From Lacrimispora amygdalina (GTDB taxonomy: Bacteria; Bacillota; Clostridia; Lachnospirales; Lachnospiraceae), in contig NZ_OAOF01000024.1 in assembly GCF_900205965.1 (NCBI RefSeq), forward strand, positions 1 to 56,423: a DNA stretch of 56,423 nt, read 5' to 3'. Below the pieces are notes generated by a model, which worked only from the letters and a program-made list of their open reading frames with translations, searched no databases and was not told the origin of the DNA. The position numbers were made by a program, and so were the translations under genes. Positions 19,401 through 27,074 of this stretch are shown here, in pieces. Positions within the stretch are counted from its first letter, which is position 1. Every line of letters begins with the position of its first letter.

Positions 19401-20042
19401 TCATTTGGTTGGTTTTGCCTTACCGTAGAACTTTCTTACGCTTATAATTTGTTCTTTCCGCAATTCCCAGAACGTTGCCTGAACAAAAATCCATGGGCTG
19501 CAAGTTTTATCAAATATATTTTCCCAGGATTTCCGTTTTTCCCATTCCTGTTCGCAGGCTGGCAGGCGATTAAAATAGTCTTCTTCTGCCTCGTACTCCT
19601 TGATTGCATCATTCTTTCCGGCATGTTTGGCAAAATATCCGTTGTTAAGAACCAGATGCCATAATTCCTCGTCACTCAGCAAAACATTGGTATCGGGTAT
19701 TTCCGCTTCAATGATATACTGTTCTCCTGCATAGTTTTTAAATTCAAATCTTCGCAGATCAGGTTTTGTGTTTTTGCCGAACAAAAGATACCATGCCCAT
19801 ATAGGGTATGCTACGCCATGGGGAGGTTCACCGATACGCTTTTTCATTTCAGAAACGAGCCAGTCATAGGATTGTTTAAAATTGTCTTCCTTTAACCAGT
19901 CGGCTAATGCTGCATTACAATGCAGAATACCTTTTTCACATAGGTCATCATATGCCGTTTTATCCTGAATCGTCCATAGACGCATAAATGCTTCATCCAC
20001 CTTTCTGACATGACAACAATGTCCGTTCCAGTAAAAATCCAT
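19401..20042 (-). CDS. DUF3841 family protein
   Basis: A 213-residue soluble protein rich in Trp, with LWTIQDKTAYDDLCEKGILH near the N-terminus and GVAYPIWAWYLLFGK in the middle, as in the DUF3841 family. Function unknown. The ATG at 20042 lies five bases after the stop of a short upstream reading frame (20048) with AGGATTAACAGGA as the ribosome site, so it was probably the second gene of an operon whose first gene is now mostly lost. The length fits a complete family member. Confidence 0.75.
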   Translation of the reverse strand: MDFYWNGHCCHVRKVDEAFMRLWTIQDKTAYDDLCEKGILHCNAALADWLKEDNFKQSYDWLVSEMKKRIGEPPHGVAYPIWAWYLLFGKNTKPDLRRFEFKNYAGEQYIIEAEIPDTNVLLSDEELWHLVLNNGYFAKHAGKNDAIKEYEAEEDYFNRLPACEQEWEKRKSWENIFDKTCSPWIFVQATFWELRKEQIISVRKFYGKAKPTK

Positions 20043-20047
20043 TCCTG

Positions 20048-20161
20048 TTAATCCTCAAATGCGGGATACCCATCTTTGTAAAGCGCCATGGGCCGCCAGG
20101 CTTCACATGCAGCCATAAGATGCAGGTTCCGCCTCAGACAAACGGCAGCTTTCATAACCTG
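20048..20161 (-). pseudogene. Tail of a lost upstream gene
   Basis: About 37 codons ending at 20048, including MKAAVCLRRNLHLMAACEAW and ending ALYKDGYPAFED, lie directly before the DUF3841 start. No ribosome site and a stop upstream indicate a C-terminal remnant. Family unknown. Confidence 0.35.
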
Positions 20162-20300
20162 CATATTCAGTTATTGTATAAAAGTACAATACACCAGGTC
20201 ATTTTTAATCTCTGAGGTTCGATTCAAATTCACAACATCTTTAAACGGGAAGCTGTGATCGTTCGCTTTTGTTTCGATCTGAATTCCAATTTAAAACATC

Positions 20301-20636
20301 CTATACTCTAAACGATCTCTCAACAAAAAAGCTTACAGTTTCTTTCAGCTCATTACTGAACTCTTCTAGATCCTCAAAGTGAATCGCCCCTTCATTGATA
20401 AGGGAAATCATGTGATAAATCAGGTCTGATCGTCTCATTTCCAATTGAACGCCAGTTTTCTTCTTGTCTTCCTTTATTCTCTTGTCCAGCTTCCAAAACT
20501 TTTCTGATGGATTAGCGTCCTCACTTAGTAATTCTATATATTCCTTACCCAGCCTGTCCATATAGGCTTCCTGCCAGTCAGCAATTTTATTTCTAAAAAG
20601 TGTCCAGTCCTTTTTTGTAAATCTCTGTTCTTGCAA
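20301..20636 (-). CDS. Small conserved helical protein, unknown function
   Basis: About 111 residues with TKKDWTLFRNKIADWQEAYM then SEKFWKLDKRIKEDKKKTG and MRRSDLIYHMISLINEGAI. I recognise this as a small hypothetical family widespread in Clostridia but know no function. The likely start is the TTG at 20636, nine bases after GGGAGG (20646-20651). An ATG at 20720 would add about 28 hydrophobic residues with no ribosome site. It is probably cytoplasmic and alpha-helical. Confidence 0.65.
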   Translation of the reverse strand: MQEQRFTKKDWTLFRNKIADWQEAYMDRLGKEYIELLSEDANPSEKFWKLDKRIKEDKKKTGVQLEMRRSDLIYHMISLINEGAIHFEDLEEFSNELKETVSFFVERSFRV

Positions 20637-20757
20637 AGCCTTAAACCTCCCTTTAAATTCAATTTGTTTCAGCATAACAGAAAAGAAATCAAAAATAAAG
20701 CAGTGTACATTTATTATCACAATATACAGTATTTTAAGATGTAAAATATTTTGTCTA

Positions 20758-20830
20758 CAGCCATAGCGTTGATTGTCAAGTTTTAAGTATAAATCAACGC
20801 CATAGCAGGCAGGAGCCTTCCTATTTGTTC
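20758..20830 (-). other. Structured 3' region after the XRE regulator
   Basis: On the reverse strand, GCCATAG ... CTATGGC and GTTGATT ... AATCAAC form two consecutive hairpins, and a further GCTATGGC can pair with the first arm, giving alternative folds. It starts just after the XRE gene stop and may be a terminator or 3' regulatory RNA. Confidence 0.4.
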
Positions 20831-20841
20831 TATGGCGGTAT

Positions 20842-21156
20842 TTAATCCTCCTGGATGAGCAGGTCCAGGATTTCCAGAACAGCCTGTCTTTTTGAAGGGG
20901 TCAAGATCCCCCATTTTGTTAAGATCAGCAATTGCTGTCCGGTCAACTGCTTTTTGTCCCCAATGCTGAAAAAATCGGAAAGAGAGATTTCGAATGTTTC
21001 ACAAAGAAGCTCTAATTTATCTACAGGCGGCTGTAAGTTTTTTTGATACCAGGTCGCGATTGTTGATTGCGGAATGCCGGAAAGCTTTGACAACTTGTAA
21101 ACCGTCCATTTTCTTTCTGTTCTTAATTCTGTAATTCTGCCTAAAACATCAAACAA
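20842..21156 (-). CDS. XRE-family transcriptional repressor
   Basis: A 104-residue helix-turn-helix regulator (ITELRTERKWTVYKLSKLSG, then IPQSTIATWYQ) followed by a short helical tail. The likely start is the TTG at 21156, eight bases after GGGAGG; the ATG at 21180 has no ribosome site. It is divergent from the zinc-ribbon/membrane cluster beginning at 21295, with palindromes in the shared promoter, and so probably represses that cluster and itself. Confidence 0.85.
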   Translation of the reverse strand: MFDVLGRITELRTERKWTVYKLSKLSGIPQSTIATWYQKNLQPPVDKLELLCETFEISLSDFFSIGDKKQLTGQQLLILTKWGILTPSKRQAVLEILDLLIQED

Positions 21157-21192
21157 GGAAAATACCTCCCAACCATTCATATATGCGATAAT

Positions 21193-21261
21193 GATATATC
21201 GAAAAACTGATAGACAATAGACGGAAAAAGCCGTATAATATATATCGTAAATACGATATAT
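21193..21261. promoter_or_regulatory. Divergent promoter with palindromic operators
   Basis: ATATATCGTA (21240-21249) and TACGATATAT (21252-21261) form a near-perfect 22-bp palindrome just after a TATAAT at 21234-21239. A related half, GATATATCG, lies at 21193-21201. This is the expected operator of the divergent XRE repressor. Confidence 0.75.
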
Positions 21262-21294
21262 ACATATGTATGTGAATGCAAGGGAGGAAACGAT

Positions 21295-21495
21295 ATGGCA
21301 GGCAAGTTATGCCCCAGTTGTGGACAATTTACCTTTTTTGAAACGGTGAATGGGCGGCAGTGTTCGAAATGCGGATATAAGATGGTTCTACCAGTGAATG
21401 CGGGAAAAGGTGGAAAAGGTCAAAAATGTGTCAATTGTGGACAGTTCACGGTATTTGATAACAAATGCCGGACCTGCGGCGCCCGCTACGAATGA
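21295..21495 (+). CDS. Double zinc-ribbon small protein
   Basis: A 66-residue protein with two similar zinc ribbons: CPSCGQFTFF ... CSKCGYK and CVNCGQFTVF ... CRTCGARYE, separated by a Gly/Lys linker. Each half supplies four cysteines in CxxC pairs. It may bind nucleic acid or act as an adaptor. GGGAGGAAACGAT is a strong ribosome site. It is the first gene of a cluster (21295-24569) of unknown function under XRE control. The two halves look like an internal duplication. Confidence 0.8.
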   Translation: MAGKLCPSCGQFTFFETVNGRQCSKCGYKMVLPVNAGKGGKGQKCVNCGQFTVFDNKCRTCGARYE

Positions 21496-21515
21496 ACAAT
21501 GTAAGGGAGGAACAA

Positions 21516-21878
21516 ATGATGACTGATAATCAAAAAGCAAAATGTCATGCAATCATTCATTCTGCCAGTGCGGCGGCCGGCGGTGTTGGGGCGGGACTGG
21601 CACAGGTGCCGGGAAGTGATAATCTGATCATTACCCCAATCCAGCTTACCATGACGATCTCTCTGGGAAAGGTCTTTGACCTGACTCTTGGGGAAAGCGC
21701 TGCCAAAGCAGCGTTAGCGTCAGCTGCGGCTGCAACGGTCGGAAGAACTGCTTCCCAGCTTTTAATCGGCTGGCTTCCTGGAGTTGGAAATGTAGTCAAT
21801 GCGACTACGGCGGGTGTGCTGACAGAAACAATCGGCTGGATTCTGGCAAAGGAATTTGAAAAACAGGCAGGTGAATGA
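21516..21878 (+). CDS. Small Gly/Ala-rich hydrophobic protein (DUF697-like)
   Basis: 120 residues with an Ala/Gly-rich hydrophobic core (ASAAAGGVGAGLAQVPGSDN; ALASAAAATVGRTASQLLIG; GVGNVVNATTAGVLTETIGW), likely two or three membrane-associating helices. The pattern recalls the DUF697/YcjF group often paired with GTPases or stress proteins, but the match is by eye. Start at 21516 (or the next codon, 21519) after GGGAGG. The gene's TGA overlaps the next start. Confidence 0.7.
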   Translation: MMTDNQKAKCHAIIHSASAAAGGVGAGLAQVPGSDNLIITPIQLTMTISLGKVFDLTLGESAAKAALASAAAATVGRTASQLLIGWLPGVGNVVNATTAGVLTETIGWILAKEFEKQAGE

Positions 21879-22045
21879 GAATGATCGTGAAGATGCTTGA
21901 CAAGTTCGTAAAACCAACGAACCGGAAGCCGCCGAAAAGCGATTTATATACCGGCAGTCATAACGTGCTCCGCCCGCTGGATAAAAAGGAAGAGAAAAGA
22001 AGAAAAAAGGCTGAAAAAGAATGGAAAAAAAATGTGAAGTATTAA
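21875..22045 (+). CDS. 56-residue basic protein
   Basis: Starts at the ATGA overlap with the preceding gene (translational coupling) and encodes a very basic, Lys-rich protein with SDLYTGSHNVLRPLDKKEEK and a charged helix. Function unknown. Its position between membrane-like genes in an XRE-controlled cluster suggests a role in the same complex or in nucleic-acid binding. Confidence 0.65.
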   Translation: MRMIVKMLDKFVKPTNRKPPKSDLYTGSHNVLRPLDKKEEKRRKKAEKEWKKNVKY

Positions 22046-22070
22046 AAAATAAATAGCGGTAGATGATCAA

Positions 22071-22124
22071 AGGCCTGAGAAAGCCTCTCCGGTTCATGGA
22101 ATTGGGAGGGGATCAGGTCTTTTT
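22071..22124 (+). terminator. Two-stem intrinsic terminator inside the XRE-controlled cluster
   Basis: AGGCCTGA (22071-22078) pairs with TCAGGTCT (22113-22120), and CCTCTCC pairs with GGGAGGG inside, followed by TTTTT. It separates the small genes from the 774-residue gene and may act as an attenuator. Confidence 0.7.
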
Positions 22125-22244
22125 CATATCAGTAGGAGTCGGTGGCCTTTTTCTTATTTTAGAAAGTTCTTGTATGCAGTTAAATATTATAGAGGAGATA
22201 ATCAATAATCAATTACGATCCATTATGAAAGGGGACAAGTTTGT

Positions 22245-24569
22245 ATGAAAGTTTTTCCGTTGGGAAAAGGTAAAGTCGTATACAATGATGATGCCGAATC
22301 CTGCCTGCTTTGTGTGAATTATTTTCAGGACCATGCAGTGACTGCAAAAGAAAAATTTGTGAAAGCCATGGAGAACTGCAAATCCATTGAAGAGGTTCTG
22401 ACCCAGGCACCCATTTATGGGCAGAAGTGTATTGATGAGGAGATTGAGCGGGGAATCGATCTCCTTGTTAAGGCGAAGATTTATGAATATAGCGTTGCCC
22501 GGCTCAAAGCAGATTTTGACAATCTGATCTACGAGAATACTTCCGAATACCGGGAATTGCTGAAAAGATATTCGGAACTAAAGGAAGCGAAAGGGCAATA
22601 TGATGCGTTGAAGAAACTGGAACGTGATAACCGGTCAAAATGGCAGGGCGGCGGCTTTGGAATCGGCGGGGCCATTAAAGGAAGTTTAAAGGCCGGAGCC
22701 ATGAATGCAGCCACCGGTATGGTGCGGGGAGTAGGGGATACTTTTACCGATATCATGGACAATGCAAAGTTTGAAAATGAAAAGAATGCTTTGAATAATG
22801 CTCAGAACTTGGAAAGCCTTGCGGATATCGTGCTCATTACCGTAGGAAATGTATTACCGGCCTGTATCCTGGGTATCTTTGAAAAACATTTGGGAACGGA
22901 TACTTCCAGTGTCATTGATTGTGATTATGATAAGGTAGACAGCATTCTGGCTAATATAGAAAAAATAGACAGCTGGGATGAAACATATGAACTGATCAGG
23001 CAGATCATAGAGACGACACCGCTGGCTGACGAGGCGTGGGTATTCCTGTTAAATAATTACAGTTCTATGGAAGTTGATTTTCATGAGGTCAAGGAGTTGA
23101 CTCAATTCGTATGCCCGAAGCAATTTGCCTGGTGGGCATTTGCTGAAATGAATTTTATCATGGAAGCTTCCTACCATCAGAAAATCAGTGCCAAGAACGG
23201 CTATGATATAGTAAAAGAAAAAGCCATTGCCTATGACTATATGGATGAGAATGGAATTCTGCTTCCTCATGAGAACCAGTATTCGAATGCCATGTCGCTT
23301 TATACGGTCATCGCACTTTCCTGTCTGGAAATCCGGATAAGATATAAGGATGAACAAGGTATTCTGCATCTGATTTCTGATGCAGCCAGCGAAAAACTGG
23401 AGGAAATGAAAGAAAGTATCACGTTGATTTGCAATCAATACCATGTACTGGATGCATCAAATAGCTGGGCCATTGCCGGGAAATTTGACAGATGTCAACA
23501 GATGGATTTCTATAAAGAGCTTTCTTCTTTGCTGTCATTGTTGAAAAAGGGGTATGAAAAAGCCTGCGTTGTGGAAAAGAGGAGCTTTCAGACACTGGCA
23601 GAAGCGAACCGTTACAGAGCCGAGCTTAAGAGCTTTCAAGATATTTACATACCCGGTACGGATTATGCAGACTATGAGAGTGGTAAATTAAGTGAAAAAA
23701 TAGTCCACTTAGATGGGATCGAATTTTATGATGATGAAATAAAACAGAAGGTGCTTGATCTGAAAGAAAAACAGGAACGGCTAAAGGAATACGAGAATAC
23801 GGAAGTATTCAGACGGGGAGAACGGTTAAAAACTTCTTTTCAAAAATATGAGGTGCCCAATTTATTTGTATATGGAAGCAATCTATTTTTGGAACAAGCC
23901 AGTCTGGCAATCAAAAATAAAAATATCCTGTTAGTTGAGAAGGAGCCTTACATCATTGCAGTATACAATGAAGCGGCGAAAGGCAAAATGAAAGGTATTG
24001 TGATCACAGAACAATTTATTTACAATCTGACGAACGTGATATCTCTGTCAAACAGCAGTATCGAGCTTGAAAAGATATTGGCTGTAAAAGTGGTCAATGG
24101 AACGATCCTTGAGGTTACCTTAAAAGACAAGAAACAGATAAAGTGGAAGCTGTCAGGCGGTATGCCGTTAAATGAGATCGTGGAGGGATTAACAAAAGGT
24201 CTTAGCCTTAGTCCGGATATGAATGTGCCGGAAGCAAACGTACTAATAAAGATTCTGGAAGGATCTCAGACACCAAAAGCAGTCAGACTGGAAACGAATC
24301 ATCGTACTTCTGATGCAGAAAAGCAAAGAGGAGCAATGTGGAAACAGGAATTAATGGCAATTATTTTATCCGGCATCACAATTGCCACAATGATCATCGT
24401 TCCCCTGATAGCAGTCAGTATGCTTTTGGTCATCCCCTCCTTTATCATGTGTCTGATTGCCTGGAAGAGCCGTCCATTGCATAAAAAACTGATCATTGCA
24501 TTCACAATTACAGATGGCTTAATCTTGCTGTTGTATGCGGGAAGCCTAGTTCTGGCTTTTTTTGAATGA
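22245..24569 (+). CDS. Large membrane-anchored protein of unknown function
   Basis: 774 residues. The first 125 are helical and charged. About 135-165 is a glycine-rich amphipathic stretch (GGGFGIGGAIKGSLKAGAMN). The middle is a long alpha-helical body with repeat-like spacing. About 570-660 looks like a small beta-rich PH-like domain (IVITEQFIYNLTNVISLSNS). 690-774 holds two or three membrane helices at the C-terminus. I do not recognise the family. AAAGGGGACAAGTTTGT precedes the ATG. With the zinc-ribbon, hydrophobic and basic small proteins it forms a cluster controlled by a divergent XRE repressor, a layout seen in stress or defence islands. Confidence 0.75.
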   Translation: MKVFPLGKGKVVYNDDAESCLLCVNYFQDHAVTAKEKFVKAMENCKSIEEVLTQAPIYGQKCIDEEIERGIDLLVKAKIYEYSVARLKADFDNLIYENTSEYRELLKRYSELKEAKGQYDALKKLERDNRSKWQGGGFGIGGAIKGSLKAGAMNAATGMVRGVGDTFTDIMDNAKFENEKNALNNAQNLESLADIVLITVGNVLPACILGIFEKHLGTDTSSVIDCDYDKVDSILANIEKIDSWDETYELIRQIIETTPLADEAWVFLLNNYSSMEVDFHEVKELTQFVCPKQFAWWAFAEMNFIMEASYHQKISAKNGYDIVKEKAIAYDYMDENGILLPHENQYSNAMSLYTVIALSCLEIRIRYKDEQGILHLISDAASEKLEEMKESITLICNQYHVLDASNSWAIAGKFDRCQQMDFYKELSSLLSLLKKGYEKACVVEKRSFQTLAEANRYRAELKSFQDIYIPGTDYADYESGKLSEKIVHLDGIEFYDDEIKQKVLDLKEKQERLKEYENTEVFRRGERLKTSFQKYEVPNLFVYGSNLFLEQASLAIKNKNILLVEKEPYIIAVYNEAAKGKMKGIVITEQFIYNLTNVISLSNSSIELEKILAVKVVNGTILEVTLKDKKQIKWKLSGGMPLNEIVEGLTKGLSLSPDMNVPEANVLIKILEGSQTPKAVRLETNHRTSDAEKQRGAMWKQELMAIILSGITIATMIIVPLIAVSMLLVIPSFIMCLIAWKSRPLHKKLIIAFTITDGLILLLYAGSLVLAFFE

Positions 24570-24784
24570 TTTCCTTTATGATATTTCTCCTATGGGCTAA
24601 TTCCTATAGGGGATTCCTTGTTATTGAAAAGAGATATATCCTGGTTTTTCTAAATTTGTTCCATTTGGATATTTTTTAGCTGAGTATCAATTATGCCATA
24701 TTGTTTTATTGGAGTAGGGGATCAATGACTTTCTGTGATGAGATTCCTGTGTATTATAACAAAAATGAAATGGAGAAAAATAAT

Positions 24785-25720
24785 ATGAAAGAGAATATAA
24801 AAACCTTTGGTTGGTATTTGAAGTAAATCGGAAAAAGTTTACTGGTATTTTGGGTAATTGGATTTATTATATCGCTGATGGCAGGTTGCTCATCAACGGT
24901 GGAGACTGTACAAACCACATCAGCTTACGGTTCTCCGGTTTTTGAAACCACTAAGGCCCCGGAAACAACGGCTGTCCCCGTAGCTGAAACAACAGCGGCG
25001 GTATCTGTAAAAGATATAAAGTTGTCAAAAGATGAGAAAAAAGAGGATGCATTTAAAAATGAATGTGTGTATCTTCAATTTGAAGACGCATACAGAAATC
25101 CCCAGAACTATAAAGATAAAAAAGTTCATGTACAAGGAACGGTTACTAACATTGATGAAGAATTCTTTGTTATGACGACTAATTATGATACTGGCGGTGT
25201 ATATGCCATTAGTCTGGAAGAGTGGGAGGGTGGGAATTTTATGGCAGGGGACATTCTTGATGTTTATGGATTATACTTAAAAGCAGCACCATATACAGAT
25301 GATTTCGGAGATACAACAGAGTTTGTTTTCGTTAAATTAGTTTATGCAGACCGGTACGTTGAAATAACGGCAGAAACAGAGATTGAAAATGAATGGACAT
25401 ATTACAATCCCAATATGTGTGTTATAAATGTAGATGAATATACGACATTAAGACAATCACCAGATCCAAATGCGGAAGAGGTTGCGAAACTTCCATTAGA
25501 TTCATATGTCATGTCACTCGATAGTACTGATGATGGCTGGTATTATGTCATGACCGAAGAAGGGCTTGAGGGATATGCCAAAACGATTAGACGACCTGTA
25601 CCACAGTTTTTTAAGCAGCAGGATTTTAATGAGCTTAAATTATCCGTGAAGGAAAACCACAAGATTTTAATTGACCGATTGTCAAAGGAAGATAGGAAAA
25701 ACAGTGCTGCGAATCATTGA
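24785..25720 (+). pseudogene. SH3-domain lipoprotein with a stop codon in its signal peptide
   Basis: The frame from ATG 24785 reads MKENIKTFGWYLK, then TAA at 24824-24826, then continues in the same frame IGKSLLVFWVIGFIISLMAG and C, a normal lipoprotein signal with the lipobox cysteine. The mature part has a Thr/Ala/Pro-rich spacer, an OB-like domain (VHVQGTVTNIDEEFFVMTTN) and a C-terminal bacterial SH3 domain (EYTTLRQSPDPNAEEVAKLP). The domain body is intact. Either the gene is inactivated by a single base change, or translation begins at ATG 24878 and gives an untargeted protein. A strong terminator follows at 25816-25850. Confidence 0.75.
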
Positions 25721-25815
25721 CGCCTTAGGAATGATTTGTAACTATCAAAGCAAGGCTAGCTTCATCTAAGGTTTCATGCTTGGAATGGAACTTACAAAGG
25801 AACTGAAAGATTATA

Positions 25816-25850
25816 ACCACAGTCTTGAGAAGATTCTCAATGACTGTGGT
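25816..25850 (+). terminator. Long hairpin after the lipoprotein gene
   Basis: ACCACAGTC with TTGAGAA pairs with TTCTCAA and GACTGTGGT, with one bulged T and a GA loop, followed by CAATTTT. About 16 bp of stem. Confidence 0.75.
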
Positions 25851-25881
25851 CAATTTTATATGCCGAAGGGAGAAGCCGATG

Positions 25882-25941
25882 ATGAAAAAGAAAGTTAAAA
25901 TTATTACAGCAGCCTTTGTTGTTTTGCATAGGGAGTTGTGA
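25882..25941 (+). pseudogene. Interrupted secreted-protein gene start
   Basis: With GGGAG upstream, ATG 25882 begins a signal-peptide-like sequence MKKKVKIITAAFVVLHREL that stops after 19 codons. The sequence after about 25930 belongs to an unrelated reverse-strand fragment, so the rest of the gene has been replaced. Confidence 0.5.
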
Positions 25942-25954
25942 AACAGGTACCCCA

Positions 25955-26287
25955 TTAATTCGCCTTGATCTTTGTCAGCATTTCTTCGCCCGTAATTTTC
26001 CCATCAAGATAATCGTTCCGAGTTTGCCGCGCCAGCTTTGCCCACCGGGCATACTCCTCCGAGGACATGTCCTTGCAGCTAAACTCTTCCGGTATTTTAC
26101 CGTCCACACGGAAACGGCGTGAGTACACTTTGTTGTACTCGGTCAGGAAAGCCAGCAAATAATCGTTTCCCTGTATGCCCTGATCATAAAACAGCTTTGC
26201 GCCAACCTGCTTGCAGGTGTGATTATCTTTATAAGGCCAGTCGAAGAAATTCTGCTTACGCTTATTCAGAACGGAAAACATGTCCAA
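25955..26287 (-). pseudogene. C-terminal fragment, DUF6076-like
   Basis: About 100 residues (NFFDWPYKDNHTCKQVGAKL; MSSEEYARWAKLARQTRNDY; GKITGEEMLTKIKAN) resemble the tail of DUF6076 proteins, which belong to mobile elements and have unknown function. Upstream of 26287 the homology breaks into a forward-strand gene fragment, so it is a truncated insert. No ribosome site is seen before the ATG at 26287. Confidence 0.55.
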
Positions 26288-26559
26288 TTTGTGAAGAAGA
26301 TATGTGGAAGAATCGTAGCAGTAATAATATTTCTGAATGTAGAAGTTGTGGATTTACTATAATTGATACACAATGCCCAGAATGTAAAGAAAAGTATGCT
26401 TTTACAAGGTATTCAATATTAAAGATAAATGCAATAAATGCTGATTATCCGGGATTTAAAGTTCTTATGAATGAGAATAAACTTGCGTATAAGAATATTA
26501 CAGAAGCATGTATCGAAGAAAATCAGATAAATCCAGTATGTCCAAGTTGTGGTCATTAA
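26270..26559 (+). pseudogene. Zinc-ribbon C-terminal gene fragment
   Basis: Forward codons from about 26270 read CPICEEDMW ... CRSCGFTIIDTQCPECKEKY then KNITEACIEENQINPVCPSC and GH. These are several CxxC zinc ribbons at the end of what was a longer protein. The frame upstream overlaps the reverse-strand DUF6076-like piece and is not protein-like. It is probably the rest of the gene cut at about 25930, with the reverse-strand fragment inserted in between. Confidence 0.5.
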
Positions 26560-26854
26560 TAAAATAATGTAAAAAAGCCGTGCGAAGTTCAATGAATTTT
26601 CGCAAGCGCAACATAGGTTCTTTCCATTCTTAGTTGATTTGATAGTAATATTCGTTTAGTAGAAGCTTTGCTTTTGGGAAAAATGAATCGTATCATGATT
26701 GATGTCGGCTAGTATAAGAATAAAATTTCTTGATTTGGCCTCAACCTCTCCGTATGTACAAACAGTAAGGAATGAGATACATTACTTCTAATGCTTATAG
26801 TTCATGGAAATTGAAGTTTCAATTAAATAAACAATAGTTTGACTTAAATATTAT
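26560..26854. other. Non-coding gap
   Basis: AT-rich, with no gene recognised. It ends in a promoter-like TTGACT at 26839-26844 ahead of the small-peptide gene. Confidence 0.5.
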
Positions 26855-26909
26855 AACCGTGAGAATACTTCAGGAGGTACACTTCATGTATAAAGAAATT
26901 CTCGCGGTT
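26855..26909 (+). promoter_or_regulatory. RNA hairpin presenting a ribosome site in its loop
   Basis: AACCGTGAGAAT (26855-26866) pairs with ATTCTCGCGGTT (26898-26909), 12 bp with a single G-U wobble. The loop carries AGGAGGT (26872-26878) and the ATG at 26886. The 3' arm lies within the peptide's own codons, so folding should affect translation initiation. Confidence 0.7.
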
Positions 26910-26960
26910 ATTTTAAAAGCAGTTACCTGCATTCTTGAATTATTAGGAAAAGATGAATAA
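26886..26960 (+). CDS. 24-residue hydrophobic peptide
   Basis: A near-consensus AGGAGGT seven bases upstream of ATG drives a 24-codon frame, MYKEILAVILKAVTCILELL followed by GKDE. It would form a single amphipathic/hydrophobic helix with a charged tail, like small membrane-active peptides (type I toxins, phenol-soluble-modulin-like peptides) or a signalling peptide. The start region is embedded in a hairpin. It is followed nine bases later by the inverted-repeat element at 26970. No antisense RNA promoter was confirmed. Confidence 0.6.
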   Translation: MYKEILAVILKAVTCILELLGKDE

Positions 26961-26969
26961 CCGGACCAA

Positions 26970-27058
26970 GGGGCTGTAAAAAAACTCCCCAAATAGAAAA
27001 TCGCTGAGGTCATGAGACCTCAGCGATTTTTTTGGTTTAGGGACTTGTTTTACGGCCC
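26970..27058. repeat. Inverted-repeat (MITE-like) element, copy 1
   Basis: Ends GGGCTGTAAAA (26971-26981) and TTTTACGGCCC (27048-27058) are inverted repeats. Inside is a perfect 15-bp hairpin (26997-27011 with 27016-27030, arms AAAATCGCTGAGGTC) followed by a T-run. It is nearly identical to 30570-30654. The central hairpin also works as a bidirectional terminator for the LysR gene ending at 27075. Confidence 0.85.
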
Positions 27059-27074
27059 TTCAATGAAGGAATCA

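Noticed and set aside
22063..22248. 61-residue frame before the 774-residue gene
   Set aside because: It lies across a two-stem terminator (22071-22124), has no ribosome site and its sequence is not protein-like.
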